DNA of 64,000 nt from Brachypodium distachyon (GCF_000005505.3 NC_016132.3:53954914-54018913); one strand, 5' to 3'; numbered from the stretch's first letter, positions 12,352-28,299 are shown. Notes: generated by a model not told the origin, from the sequence alone. Numbers and translations: made by a program.

Positions 12352-15300
12352 ATGGCAACACAGGTAGTGTTTTCCACAGCTTCCAGTTGTGGATACCCAT
12401 TAGGCACTTATGGGGACAGACCGGAAAAATCACCTTTTGGTGTCAGTTTAAGCCACTTTCAGAGAAGGTCAAGATTAATTAGCCGGAATAACATTCCATG
12501 CCCTGATCAGTTTGAGTGCTCTGCAAGTTCACGTCGAGTCGGGTCACGCCGCACAAAGGATGCCATCTTGGATCTCCAACCCGAGATCTCCTTGCTGCAT
12601 GGAGAAGGTAATGGTGCAATCAGTGTTCGGAGTAAGGAAAAGAGTGTTGAGAAGTCAGTCGAAAGATTAGTTGATACTCCTGTCAGATATAGCTACAACG
12701 AGGCAAGTATTAAGGTCATTGGTGTCGGGGGTGGTGGCTCTAATGCTGTGAACAGGATGATTGAAAGCTACATGAAGGGGGTAGAGTTTTGGGTAGTGAA
12801 TACCGACTTTCAAGCATTGAGCATGTCCCCTGTTGATATGGAAAACAGGTTGCATATTGGCCAGGAACTGACAAGAGGTCTTGGTGCTGGTGGGAATCCA
12901 AACATTGGCATGAATGCTGCAAAGGAGAGCCAGGAGTTGATAGAACAGGCACTCTCTGGTTCTGATATGGTTTTTGTGACGGTAAGTCGACTTAAGCTTA
13001 TGTGTTTTTTTCTTCCTTGCAGCTCCGCAGAAAGAAAATCAAATATCGAGGCAGTCATTTCTTGTAGACAATTGGAACTAGGCAAAATCAAATATATTAT
13101 ATGTGCATATTGCTGTTTTTGATAACTACTTCAGTTGGATGTTTATATTAGGCCATAGTTCCCATAAACTTTACCACATTAGTTTTACACAGTGTTAATT
13201 TAAATGTGATTTTCAGGCAGGAATGGGTGGAGGGACGGGCACTGGTGGTGCACCGATAATTGCACAGATTGCAAAGTCAATGGGCATACTAACTGTCGGA
13301 ATTGTGACAACTCCATTTTCATTTGAGGGAAGAAGAAGGGCAATTCAGGCGCAGGAAGGAATTGCAGCCTTGAGAAGCAATGTTGATACACTCATTGTAA
13401 TTCCGAATGACAAATTATTAACTGCCGTTTCCCCAAATGCTCCTGTCACAGAAGCATTTAATTTAGTGGATGATATTCTCCGACAGGGTGTTCGTGGCAT
13501 CTCAGATATAATCACCGTAAGATACAACATTAATTCTTTATTATATGTAGGTGATATATCGAAATATTTGCCATGTCTCTGTAATTAGATTATTAGACAA
13601 CTGATGCACTGAGGCGAAAAACTCAGAACTCAGTCGTCTGTTGATTTTTCTAGTGTGCATGAACTGTTAGATGAAGGTACCTTTTACAGTCTTCCATGAT
13701 ATTTTTCTCATTGATCATGTTTCATGCTTTGTTAAGAATGAGTGGATAGAATTGCACTGTTGTGTACTATCTATTGTCACTTGCTGAATATATTCCACCA
13801 AGACAATTGCATCTGATGTGCCAGCTCTGATGGCTTCTATTTTTGTGTTCTCTTCTTTTTGGCAGGTGCCAGGTTTGGTTAATGTTGACTTTGCTGATGT
13901 TAGATCGATTATGGCTGATGCAGGCTCATCCTTGATGGGAATAGGAACAGCATCAGGTTATTTGTTATTGTAATCTTTAATGCTTTTTGGAATCCAGTAG
14001 CAAAATCTGCATTTAGGTAGAACAAACTGAATTTCAATCTCTTTCATGTCTTTTCTGTTTGTATTTTCCTGATTACTAATGGTTTACCAGCATCAATTCC
14101 ATCCACATTTATTTAATGAAACAGTAGCATTTGTATCATGGTTTTCTCTTTAACTTTTGCTTCTTTTATCAATCTGTTGAATCCTATATGTGCTGATGTT
14201 AGAGCTCGAAGCATATTTAGGACACAAGTAAAATAATAATCTTTAAAAGATGGATTATTGGTCAATGTGCAGGTAAGACACGAGCCCGAGATGCTGCACT
14301 GAACGCCATACAGTCTCCACTATTAGATATCGGCATTGAAAGAGCAACAGGAATTGTCTGGACTATCACTGGAGGAAATGATTTAACCTTGATGGAGGTA
14401 TTGCTTATGTGTATTTTATCTGCATATAAACGAACGATAGGGGGGTGTGGGTGTACATCCCCACCATCAAAGTTTGTTTTCTCTTTGATCAAAGATGGGC
14501 AGTTCCTCCTATCTTTTTTATTCTAGTGATTTTATATTTTGATGGATCTTTAAAATTTAATACATTTTGGTCAATTGGATATCTGTGTGAAGTTAACTAT
14601 ACGTGAACGTGAACTGAATCCAGTGTTATCGATTTACTTTCAGGTGAATGCAGCAGCTGAAGTTATATATGATCTTGTTGATCCTACTGCAAATCTGATA
14701 TTCGGCTCTGTTATAGACCCATCATATGCTGGTCAAGTTAGTTAACACAACATTCGGTTTTTCTTGGAGAACTAGCTGCTCTGCATAGTCTTACTGCACA
14801 AACAATGACAAACGAATAAGGCTGTTATGTTGAATGATCAAAATTAGAACTATTGCACATGACCATAACACAGATATGTTAATTCAGGTGAGCATAACAT
14901 TGATTGCTACCGGATTTAAGCGACAAGAAGGGAACGAGGGTCAATCCGTTCAGGTGCTCGTTCTTTCCATTGTTAATTATATCTTTGTTGATGGTTATAT
15001 GCTACTCCCTCTGTTCCCAAACTAGCTAAATGTCCGTGCTTTGCTACGAGATTAAGAATCTGTAACTCATATTTGTTAAAATTTCTGATAAATAAGAATA
15101 ATCTAAAAATATTATTTTTGATTTTTTTTATCTTGAAAGCCATAAAAAACAATCAAGAATAGTCAAAAGATGGTGACACGTATAAAATGAGTGGCAATTA
15201 GATTAGTCCGTAGCCATTAATGGGTAGTCTTGTTGGAGTGAACTCACGACCACCAACTCGGATCTTTATAAGTGTAAAGATAAAGAATATAAGATGTTCT

Positions 15301-15833
15301 AGCTTTGTCCTGATATAAAAATCTACCAACACTAAAACTCTAAATTAGTTTTATTAAATCCGTCATGATATATATTTTTATAGTATACTTATTTTCTATT
15401 GTACTACATATTAGTATATTTTCCTATAAACTTGGTCAATCTTGAAGAACTTTGACGTATGACAAAGCTAGAACATCTTATATTTAGGACGGAGATAGTA
15501 AACTGTTTCATCATGAATATATTCGTTTAATGTCAGACTGTTTGGTTTCTTTTTCTCCACGCGTGATTGATGAACATCCAAATACAAAAACCATTCTGTT
15601 CGAGAGAAAAAAAATACACACACCATTCTCATCAAGGAACTTAAATAACCACTTAGTTTATCTATGTCATATCTACTTACCCTGAGCTGAACTTGAAGGG
15701 ATCACAGCCAAGTGGGGATAATAATCGGAGGCAGACTAGTCATTTTTCTTCGTCAGCACGCAATGAAGGTCATGCAATAGAAATTCCAGAGTTCCTGCGG
15801 CGGAATGGACGTCCAAGGTTCTCGAAAGGCTGA
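12352..15833 (+). CDS. FTSZ2: Plastid division protein FtsZ2
   Basis: Tubulin-like GTPase that forms the stromal Z ring for chloroplast division. Coding exons are 12352-12981, 13217-13516, 13866-13956, 14273-14397, 14644-14736, 14888-14953 and 15708-15833, all GT-AG and in phase, giving about 476 aa, as expected for FtsZ2. The first ~110 residues are a Ser/Arg-rich transit peptide and spacer. Then come the nucleotide-binding loop [12 protein letters not shown], the signature [12 protein letters not shown] (start of exon 2) and [10 protein letters not shown]. The C-terminal motif [15 protein letters not shown] is the FtsZ2-specific tail known to bind ARC6, which separates it from FtsZ1. The loop NTDFQAL differs from the usual NTDxQAL at one residue. 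The last acceptor could be 15690 (after taccctgag) instead of 15708, adding six residues (LNLKGSQ-type extension). Intron 6 holds a MITE. Confidence 0.93.
15005..15498. mobile_element. Stowaway-like MITE (possibly composite) in FtsZ2 intron 6
   Basis: Starts CTCCCTCTGTTCCC after TA (15003-15004) and ends GGACGGAGATAG before TA (15499-15500), giving the TA target duplication of mariner/Stowaway elements. An inner inverted pair, ATAAGATGTTCTAGCTTTGTC near 15288 and its complement near 15458, is a second stem. This suggests a truncated MITE within another. About 494 bp, AT-rich, non-coding. Confidence 0.7.
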
Positions 15834-16212
15834 AAGGAAGGGTTCAATGATGGCCCATCCTCATTTTTCTGTTTGGCCGTATTTTTCGTGCTCGGTTGCT
15901 CCGAGCCGATCTGATTTAGGAATGTAGCATGTGTGCTGGGATGATCCATCCAATGATGGACCGGTGTTATCACGTGTGGATGCATCCTCCTGTAAAATCA
16001 TGCGACTAACATCGACTACCTTTGTCATGTTATATACCGGTGTACACTTTCACTGAACAAGTAATTTCATAATGTCATTGAGTGATTTTTTTACTGTAAG
16101 AGTGAAATAAGTTTGATTTCATGGAAAAATGTATCCAGCAGTTCTTTCTTTGTTCTTTTCGTGAAGGAAAGCTCTATGCAATCTTACCAAAACCGTTACA
16201 GAGAAAGGAAAT

Positions 16213-16345
16213 TACAGCCCACTAACAAGCTACGTGGGCTCCAATAACGTTCAAGCCCACACAGCCCATCTCTTCGCTCCCCTCGCACGAGTGTTAGGGT
16301 TTAGGTTCCTCGGGGCATCCCATTTAAAAGAGGTCTCTAGGGTTT
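16213..16345 (+). promoter_or_regulatory. RPL10A: Ribosomal-protein promoter: site II and telo-box motifs
   Basis: Site II elements (TGGGCY/RGCCCA) occur at 16215-16222, 16235-16240, 16254-16260 and 16263-16269. A telo-box, TTAGGGTTTAG, lies at about 16294-16304, and AGGGTTT recurs at about 16340. This pairing is the known signature of plant ribosomal protein promoters (TCP factors and telo-box binding proteins). It lies directly before the pyrimidine-rich L10a leader. Confidence 0.8.
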
Positions 16346-16494
16346 CCACTCCGTCGCGCCGCCTTCCCTCCCCTGCCTCGTCGCGGTAAGCAACCTCTCC
16401 TCCCTCTCTCTTCGTACTTAACACGGTCGTGCATTCCGTCTCATCCTGTCTCCTACCCTCTCTGCGCAGGAACAGTGCTCCCACCGCCGGCGCC

Positions 16495-19400
16495 ATGAGG
16501 TACAGACACCCTTCTTCTCGAGTCCAATTGTACTAGTTGCGTGTTGCATGTGTGAGAACCTAGAGAAGTCCACAGTCAGCATTGGTCCTAGACAGATTGC
16601 TTTGCGGTCTATTCCCCTGTGTTTAGTGTTCTGCCGGCTCGCCGATTACCTAGGCGCGAATTTGTCTTCCATACTGCGTTGTGTTTGATATCTTTGATGC
16701 GGCTGTCGTTTAATCAGGAAGCTTGCTGGTTTACCCATGTGATTTGGCTCGAGTAACCGCTGATTCGTTATTTAGATCTTTATTACATGGTACATTACGT
16801 TGTAGAGTGCATCAAATTAGATATCATGGATTGCGCCCTTAATATGAATTCCTAGCAAACTGTATATGCTTTGTAGCGGGAGCACACCTTTTTTTGGGGA
16901 TAAAGGCGCTCTTGCAAAATTCTCTTATTTATTGAAGCTAAGGGTGATGTCTAGTATGCCTGTGTGGTTTACATTCTTAAGTAAGATGGCCTTTCAGATC
17001 AGTTCCTCTGGTGCTTTAGTTTAGATCTTCAATTGTTTTGACTTTGAGATTTTGTTCCACTTAAGCAGCTGAACTTTAAACAGACTTGGTCATTGCTATT
17101 GCTGAATGTTGTCTACTAGGCTACTTCCCTCCATTTCTTTTTGTGAAAAATATTGTGCCTAAGAATTTGCAGTCTGGACTCTGAAGCATAACACAGCACA
17201 TTTTTTAGTGGCACCTTTACAGATGCAACATAACCTCATTAACCGCTCTATCAGGCAATTAACTGGTCATTCTTGCATACTTCAGTAAGTTGCAGAGCGA
17301 AGCCCTGAGGGAGGCAATCACAAGTATTACCACTAACTCTCGTGACAAGCAGCGCAAGTTCATTGAAACCATTGAGCTGCAGATTGGACTGAAGAACTAT
17401 GACCCCCAAAAGGATAAACGTTTCAGTGGTTCTGTTAAGCTACCTCACATCCCTCGCCCAAAGATGAGGGTTTGCATGCTTGGTGATGCCCAGCACGTTG
17501 AAGAGGTACAATATGCTTGCATCAATTTTGTATTCACTTATCCAGAATCAATTTCCTGTCCTATGCGTGACAAATGTGATCATAATGAATTCATTTTTTA
17601 GTGAATGAGTCGTTATCTCTCAAAACCCTAAATATACCAATAGGTTTTACATGCAAAGGTAGTTTTTTCTTATCTATAATTTTGTAAGCTCTAGTTTAAT
17701 TGAATGCTCATAGTAAAAGAAGTCTAGGATTTCTGTTTTACCTTTGGTTATCCATGTTGAATGAAGGCAGGGAAATTGGGCCTAGACTGTATGGATGTGG
17801 AATCCCTCAAGAAGATGAACAAAAACAAGAAGCTAGTCAAGAAGCTTGCAAAGAAATATCATGCTTTCCTCGCATCTGAGGCCATCATTAAGCAGATTCC
17901 TCGACTTCTTGGACCTGGTCTTAATAAGGCAGGCAAGTATTTCTTGTTCCATGTGTTGCATTTAAATAGACCTTTGGTGTGATTGGAATTCATGTCTGCT
18001 AAACTGGAGTACTTGCAGTTATTAGCTGCTAAATAAACATACTCACTCTTGTATTGGTTTTACTGAATTTTTAAGAACTTAGATCAAATTAAATTTTATG
18101 CTTCAGTAAATAAAACAATTTTGTTGTCACTTTATTAAGCAAACTTCCATGTTAACAGATTTGTACACTAGTGGCAGTTAATAAACTCGGACACATGATG
18201 AGATAAACCCTTCCATCCTTGCCTTCTGCTATTGTGTTATGCAATCTTAGCACGTTAATTGAGTCGGTAAAGATAAAATCTGTTTATCTAAGTGCCTCTT
18301 TGATTGCTCAAGACATCTATTTTCAACTGAGGAACGCATTGTGTAGAAGTCTTAGTAACATGACATGGCATCTCTATCTTGGGGGCACAATTTTTTTTTC
18401 AAATGTTTTAAATTTTAAAAGCATCAGTGATGTGTTTCCTCTAATCATCCTTGCACTTTGAGGGAAGTTACCAGTGAAGAAATCATTGGGGATAATATTC
18501 TGAGATGCACTTCTGTTTCATATTTTCTCATCTGCAAACTCTTTTATCCCCAAATGCTAGAAATTCCTTGTTCAATAGAACAGTATTTCGTTATCTTTCT
18601 GCAAGCCTTTGTATCTATGATTGGTAAGTGTTGTCTACCTGCATCAATTGAATGAAGACATAGGCTTCAAATTCTCTGTTAGGTTTTTCCATCTCTTCAA
18701 AGATCATGAATTTTAAAGCAAATGTACTTACTAATGAATAGGACTTGTTGGTTTGTGACATTAGGGTTTAGTGATAGCTCCAATCCATATGTCACTGATG
18801 TTTTATCAACTATCCCATACCTCTTCGTAAGTAGTTATAATTATACTTGTTACTGGAGCATGGCTTTCTTTTGACCTCTTCTTTGTTCTTGGCTTCATTT
18901 AAAGTTTGGAAACAATGATGGGTGCATATCTACTACTCCCTCCGGCCAGAATTACTTGTCGAAATATTACATGTATCTAGATGCTTTTTACACATAGATA
19001 CATCCGTATTTGAGCAAATTTGAGACAAGTAATACCGGTGAGAGGGAGTAGCTTTTTGGCATGTCCTATGTTTTGTTTATATGATGCAGAACTTGCAATC
19101 TATGTGGACTAGTAGCCTAGTACTGGTAACTGAACCTTTATGTTGCCACCTTTTTACCTGTTCTTACATGATAATCAACTGCAGGGAAATTCCCAACTTT
19201 GGTGTCTCATCAGGAGTCCCTCGAATCCAAGGTTAACGAGACCAAGGCTACTGTGAAGTTCCAGCTGAAAAAGGTTCTTTGCATGGGTGTGGCCGTTGGC
19301 CACTGTGGTATGGATGAGAAGCAAATCTTCCAGAATGTGCAAATGAGTGTGAATTTCCTTGTCTCTCTATTGAAGAAGAACTGGCAAAATGTATGTAATA

Positions 19401-19541
19401 GTTCTCTGCCTTGCCTGTACAGGGTTCATTGTTCACACCTTTGGCTATTGGTTATTTGATCATCGACTAAGCTTTACCTTTTTGCAGGTGAGATGCTTGT
19501 ACCTCAAGAGCACAATGGGCAAGATGCACCGGTTGTTCTAA
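16495..19541 (+). CDS. RPL10A: 60S ribosomal protein L10a (uL1)
   Basis: Component of the L1 stalk of the cytosolic large ribosomal subunit, involved in release of E-site tRNA. Coding exons are 16495-16499 (ATGAG only), 17286-17505, 17767-17932, 19185-19390 and 19488-19541, giving 216 aa, the family's usual length. Recognisable blocks are [71 protein letters not shown] and [16 protein letters not shown]. The end [22 protein letters not shown] is typical. Intron 3 can only be kept in frame with a GC donor (GCAG|gcaagt at 17933) and the acceptor ctgcag at 19184. A leader intron is likely (donor about 16386, acceptor about 16469). Intron 3 carries a MITE. The start is fixed by the conserved MSKLQS N-terminus, split over the first intron. 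Confidence 0.95.
18936..19048. mobile_element. 113-bp Stowaway-like MITE in RPL10A intron 3
   Basis: Flanked by TA (18934-18935 and 19049-19050). Ends are CTCCCTCCGGCCAGAATTAC and the imperfect complement GTAATACCGGTGAGAGGGAG. The core ATTACATGTATCTAGA and ACATAGATACATCCGTATTT matches the copy at 42236-42348. Confidence 0.88.
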
Positions 19542-20183
19542 GCCATCATCTGTTTAGGTCTCTAGAAATTCGAGGAGTTTGACTACTTGGGAGCTTTTTT
19601 ATATTCAGAGATCCAATTTTCGTGCATCAAGTGAGAATTATGCAGTGCGAATTATTCTGTCTTGTACTGAGATGTGTTTATCTGTTCTGTGGGACTCACG
19701 ACACTTAGCTATTGAGCTCGCTCTAAGACATCATGGCTATACTCTTTTGTGCTTCTCACTTAAGTATTAGATCTGTCTCTGAGGTTAATCTGATTTCTTT
19801 TGGGTATGCCCGTTTGAATTTGTGCTTCTGGGTAGCCACATAATTTAAACCGAGTCCCGTCGGATCCTCTACGCGCGGTACGTTATTTCGACAGTTTTAG
19901 TCGCACGTACTGTGGTGTTTCGGTTGAGCACGGTGGTGCGTTTGCCATTTGCAAAACCGAGATGAAAACTTTATCAGTCCAGGTGATCTCAGTTCCGACT
20001 TCGGCAGTTTGGCATTACTTACCACTGGCGGTAAACTCAGTTCAGATGTGCGGATGAGGCACACGGCAGTCACGGCACGAAGGTCCGATGCGGGTGAGCA
20101 ACGGCGGTCGTCTTGCTTACTTTATCCGCTACACAAAGCACATTACGCAATAGCCTGCACGGAGTATTACCAGCAACGACGCA

Positions 20184-20191
20184 CTATAAAT
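20184..20191 (+). promoter_or_regulatory. TATA box of the first chitinase gene
   Basis: CTATAAAT, about 114 bp before the ATG at 20305. The intervening sequence is a plausible cereal leader rich in CA. Confidence 0.65.
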
Positions 20192-20250
20192 CGCGAACTT
20201 GCGCAGTAGCCACAACAACACAGAGCAGAGCACATTCCTCTAGCAGCTAG

Positions 20251-21285
<1,035 letters not shown>

Positions 21286-21529
21286 TCCGTTCCCTGCATC
21301 TCATCAGGAGTGCATGTTTCGTCCCGGCCATGTGTTGGATGTGTGTATCTGTGTAAGTATGTGATATTGTTTGAAGGGATTTCTTCTTTGTACTTGTATA
21401 TTTTTTGTGTGCGTATTCTTTGTACATGCGCCTCGAAGTGTTGCTACATCCATGCCTGTGTGGAAGTGTATCACTGTATGAGCGATTCAGCGTAATAAAG
21501 AAGTGAGCGACAGACACTTCAGTTGCTAA

Positions 21530-22391
21530 GCCCCTGCGTGTTGAGGAAAAACAGTTTTTAATTGTCCGGTTTTACCAACCTTTTTTTTAAGGACCGATTT
21601 TGCACTTACAAGATAACCAAGAAATAACTATTTTCTAAGTCGATGTTAACAACCATCCGATCTAATTATTGAGAATCACGCAAGATTCATACAAGATGAA
21701 AAAAAAATCTTAATCAAATGGCTACGATCGTTGACGAAGAAATAACTACTTTCAAGTCCACTCTCACATTTGATGTCAAAACACGACCAACTGCGAGAAC
21801 TGTGAGCGATGACTAGCCCCAAAATCTTTATTGCCTTAGTGTCCCGGGGTCCCGTTGCGACACTAGACTAGATAGGTGGGCCCGTCCAATCTCAATCACC
21901 TCATTGCCCACCCCAGTGCCCCATTGCACGCTGGACCTGATAGGTGGGCCCCACTATCACGTTTGGTGTAAAAATACAACCAACCGTGATAGTTGTGAGC
22001 AACAACTAGCCCCAAAACTAGTGGTTTTAGGGAGGGGGGGGTTAATTTGATATACGTCACTGCAATTCATGTGAATTCAAAAGATGCCATTGCATTTCCC
22101 ACACATCCAAAAAATGTGGCTGGAATTTTCATCTTTAAAAAAATCCCAATGCAAATATGCAGATTCTTCGAAAAATGCCACTTCAATGGGGCACCATTAC
22201 AATTGCATTTTTCAAATGATGAGAGTGACATTTTATAAATTCGCAAAAACTTAAGTGCATATATCATATTCTAGTTGAGTTTTGGAGAAACTACAAACCA
22301 ACTCGTTTCCGCCGATAGATTATGATTTTACCTAGATACTCCTTTTTTTTAGATGGAACTACATACATTCATATTGGAGTATTAAGGAGTA
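21530..22391. other. Intergenic between convergent chitinases
   Basis: AT-rich spacer. GATAGGTGGGCCC-type segments recur near 21870 and 21940 and look like a short degenerate duplication. A stem-like pair (AATGCCATTGCA.. and ..TGCCACTTCAATG) lies around 22085-22190. No gene seen. Confidence 0.5.
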
Positions 22392-22651
22392 CTCCCTCGG
22401 TTCTTAAATATAAAAAATCATATGTTTGTCCTAAGTCAAACTTCTTCAAGAATTTTTGTCATATTTATAGAAAAATCTACTAAGATCAACAATATCAGAT
22501 GATTATACTATGAAAATATACATAACTACATATTTAATGAAACTAATTTTAAGTTATAGATTTTGGTAGATTTTTTTTATAAATTTGGTCAAACTTGAAG
22601 AAGCTTGACTTGGATCAAACCAAGGACTTCCTTTAATTAGAAACGGAGGAG
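22392..22651. mobile_element. 260-bp Stowaway-like MITE
   Basis: Flanked by TA (22390-22391, 22652-22653). Begins CTCCCTCGGTTCTTAAATAT and ends AGAAACGGAGGAG. Internal complementary arms, AAGTCAAACTTCTTCAAG near 22434 and CTTGAAGAAGCTTGACTTGG near 22597, form the long stem typical of the family. Confidence 0.85.
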
Positions 22652-22927
22652 TATCAATTAATCTCAAAGAAAATGGATCGATGATCCATATTGGATATTG
22701 GATCCGTGATATAACGTAAAATAGCACTTCTATTATTCTGAATTCTTTATACCGTGATACAGTGATATTGATACACTTCCATACATGCATGGATGTAGCA
22801 ACACTTCGAGACACGAGACATATGGACAAAGAATACGCACACAAAAATACAAGCACAACAATGAAATACCACCAAACGACATCGCACTCGCACATGCATG
22901 TAACACAATGCATATATCGCCGGAGAA

Positions 22928-23904
<977 letters not shown>

Positions 23905-24027
23905 TTAACTTGGAGCGCGCCAATCTAGATGGTACTACTAGGGATGATCGATGGGTTTTAGAGTGCCAAAAGTGAGTGATGTGCTTTGTGTTTTTGAGTT
24001 GAGATGGGTATTGCGTAAGTTGTTGGC

Positions 24028-24038
24028 CTTTTATAGTG
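24028..24038 (-). promoter_or_regulatory. TATA box of chitinase copy 2
   Basis: On the minus strand CTATAAAAGGCC lies about 135 bp upstream of the ATG at 23895. Confidence 0.65.
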
Positions 24039-24079
24039 GTTCGTGGCTGTTGAAAGTAGCAGCACGGAGACATGGAGGA

Positions 24080-25859
24080 TTTCTGGTAGCTTTCGTGCCG
24101 TGGCTCATACGAACCTGAATCTGAACTGTTTTTCTTTTCGCCGAAATCGGAACTGAATTTACCATTTTTTTTTTTACAGCAACATGAGGGGTTGCGGTTA
24201 AGTAAAGCTAAGAATCTGAACTGAAATCACCCGGACTGACGGCCGGACCACCGTACTCAACCGAAGCATCAACAATACGTGCCACAGAAACTGCTCCGAT
24301 GTCCCGTTCTGTATTGTCTGGTGGGTCATGTTGTTTTAAACATTACAGCTTGCTACCAGATCTCCTTCGAATACAGTATAAGATCATTTTGGAGTAGTAA
24401 GCACTAAGAGCTCCGTTCGCTGCAAACTAGAACCTATTTTGACTGTCTAAATGCATGTTTTATGACCAAGTGTTAATCTAATAGCGCGTGGGCTATATTA
24501 TGTAAACTTAAGACCATTTCATACTTATTCGTAAAGCAAATTCTCGTTATTTCGTGATTTCCCAACTACATATCAACACAAGAAATTTACGGCCAAGTTC
24601 AAAACTGAACCGTCTAGTACACCTGCATTTTACTGCTGACGGGCTGGTAAATTGGTAATGATGGGAGAAAATGACACAATTCTTACGAGTAGCAATCTGC
24701 AATAAATTAGGAAATACTGAGAGCTCAATGCATGTGGACCAAAATGACTAATTCAATGACGCTTTCTTTCTTACTGAAAAATAATTAGCAGCACTATCGA
24801 TTTGTTCAGACTACATAATTTTCCAATATGGCCAATCATGTTCGTCATGCGACCAACCCTTTCCCTGCAATTTTTCAGTTGCTGGTGGCCTTGTGCGCTT
24901 GACATTATCCAAATACACATAGCTTTCGTCAAGTTGTGAATTGGGTTGAGCACACAAAAACACGTAAACACCCAATTCATTCGGCCGATTGTCTAATCCT
25001 CCGTCCAGGAGCACACTAATGCGTTTAATCCAGTTTGTCTTCAGCCCCGCCCTGAAAGTTTTTAATCGTCGAGTTTAGCCATGGTGCTTTTCAGCCTACC
25101 GGCCGGAGTAGTAATGTAGTACGGAGATGTGGCCCCAGGCCCCCAGTCACAGGACGTCATTTTGTTCATCGAACAGTTCCGAGCTTGTCCACTTCACGGG
25201 CTGAATTCCTGGATTGATTGCGAGAGGTTTTGCAAGTTGTTGTTAGAATTCTTATCTCCTGACGGGCACCACTGAAAACGAAATATTTCACGTGCTTTTT
25301 TGTCTCGCAAGTTCGCAACAAAACAGGAGAGCGTATGTTAGACCGATTTCAGGGCATCAATGTTGCTCATTTCGATTGGATTTTAAACGACTTATGTGTC
25401 ACATTATGGCATGCATTAGGGGAGCCGTCCGATCAGATTTAAGTCATGATCATGGGACATTCAACCGTTGCAGCAAAAAACCTCGGTCAGGGGTTTAATC
25501 GCGGGTTGGGGTTTAATAGACCAAACCCCCGCCCTTCTTCTACTTCTTTTGGTCTGGGGTTTGATCGCGGATTAACGGACCGGGTCGGGTCGATAGTAGC
25601 GTGACATCCGAACCGCTGGGCCCCATGTGAAACCGCCAAAACAACTCGGTTCTGGGCTACTTAGACAAACTGGCTCAAAATATGCGTTTTACTGACAGTT
25701 TTGCGATACGTGTGTTTCGCTGATATGACTGTCCCAAAAATTATGATTTTCTGAATTTGCTCTAACCTTTATGTTAACTTAGTGATGTTCAACGCAATAG
25801 AGTGTGGAGTTGAACAAAATAGTCATGTTGTTATTCTCGACAACAATTAGAGTAAGGGG
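24080..25859. other. Intergenic upstream of chitinase copy 2
   Basis: AT-rich sequence with no supported exon. A direct pair of GGTCNGGGGTTTNATCGCGG-like segments occurs near 25483 and 25550. Otherwise featureless. Confidence 0.45.
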
Positions 25860-26619
25860 TGTCAACGCTCGATGGCACAAGTACGGTTATAAATGTAGGA
25901 CGTGTACGCCGGCCTTATAGCGAAGGTCGCCGTACATTTTGGACAAGTTGACACGTCGATATTTTTTGAATAGGTTCGGTCGCCCCTGCGGGTGTGACTT
26001 AATCCTATGTTAGGAAAAGCTTCGAGGGGGTTGTTAGCCAAGGGCTTGGGCCGAGCGGATCTTCCCAAGACACCTTTAGGCGAGAGGTTCGTCGGGGCCG
26101 CCTCGTACTTGGACCGAACGCGTCTTTCCAAGTATCGAGGTTAGGATACCCTCGGAACTCTAACTCAACCCCTTCTCCTTCGAGTCCGGGCCGAACCCGT
26201 CTTCTCGGATCTCGAAACTAGAGCTCTTTGCAAGAGGCTCTAGCCCTCTTCCCTTGAGTTTATTCAAATGAGAGTGAGTGATACATGCCCCCATGGGGGG
26301 TATTTATAGCCTAGAGGTTCATGACAAATGATCATGGCTACCCTTGAGGGAGAGAGAAAAGTGGGGGCAAAAGGAGAAAAGTAACTCTTTTGGTCCATAA
26401 CTTTTGTGTGCACCATGTGAGAAAAGTAAGGCTTGGTCCATGGCCCTCCTCTCACTTTTCTTGCCCCCCACTCTAGCTCATTTGGCCCCTTGATCATGTC
26501 ATGAGAGGCTTGACTCATTGACTAGTCTTCCTCCGCCACGTAGGATTGACCGCGTCATGTAGACGTTTTGACTTGCGCTTGCGATATGTTGACTTGGTCG
26601 TCGTCACGTAGGATTTACA
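25860..26619 (-). mobile_element. Candidate solo LTR (about 760 bp)
   Basis: The segment begins TGTCAACG and ends GATTTACA, so it has TG...CA ends on both strands. In the minus orientation it contains a strong TATA box (GGCTATAAATACC, 26301-26309 region) followed by CT-rich sequence, as in grass LTR promoters. No coding frame. I could not see a matching 5-bp target duplication (flanks AGGGG and GTCCG), so the borders are tentative. Confidence 0.4.
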
Positions 26620-27052
26620 GTCCGGCCCATATAAGAGTTTTATTTTACTACAACAAGTCAGATTTCAGATTTGATTGAAGCTTTGCAACCAATTTTAACG
26701 ATTTAGACTGGCAAAGACATCGACACGAACTAATTTGGTCATATTAACACCGCACTAGACGCCAGCACCGGTCTCACACGGACCGAAACTTTCACCAAAT
26801 GGAAGCGATTTTACAAGAGAACGGGGGAGGTGCATGGCTGCATGCCCTCGCATCGCGAGAACATTATTGGACGCGAGATAAGTGGAAGCTGCTTTTCAAA
26901 ACGACGACCAGTTCACATGGGTCAAACCACTGCCGACACCATGATCTGTCGTGCGCGGATAATCATATTAATTGGCAACGCCCTGATTGCCATGATAACA
27001 TCTTTGAACTTTGCCAATGCCCAGTCAATTTGCGAAGGCGGAGCAGACCTAA

Positions 27053-28102
<1,050 letters not shown>

Positions 28103-28299
28103 TTCCCTCCCTTTGTGAGCCGACGTGTTTGTTGCGATGGTGATAGTGCTGCATGCGCCGTGTAAGATGGTGTCCTGTGCAGGAAGACAAGGTGAACACG
28201 AATAAGATGGCAGGATTATTTGATATTGGCAAAAATAATACTCAGTATTGTACGAGTTGAGAACACTCCATGTCTCCTTTTTTCTGCCGGTCAACCGGT

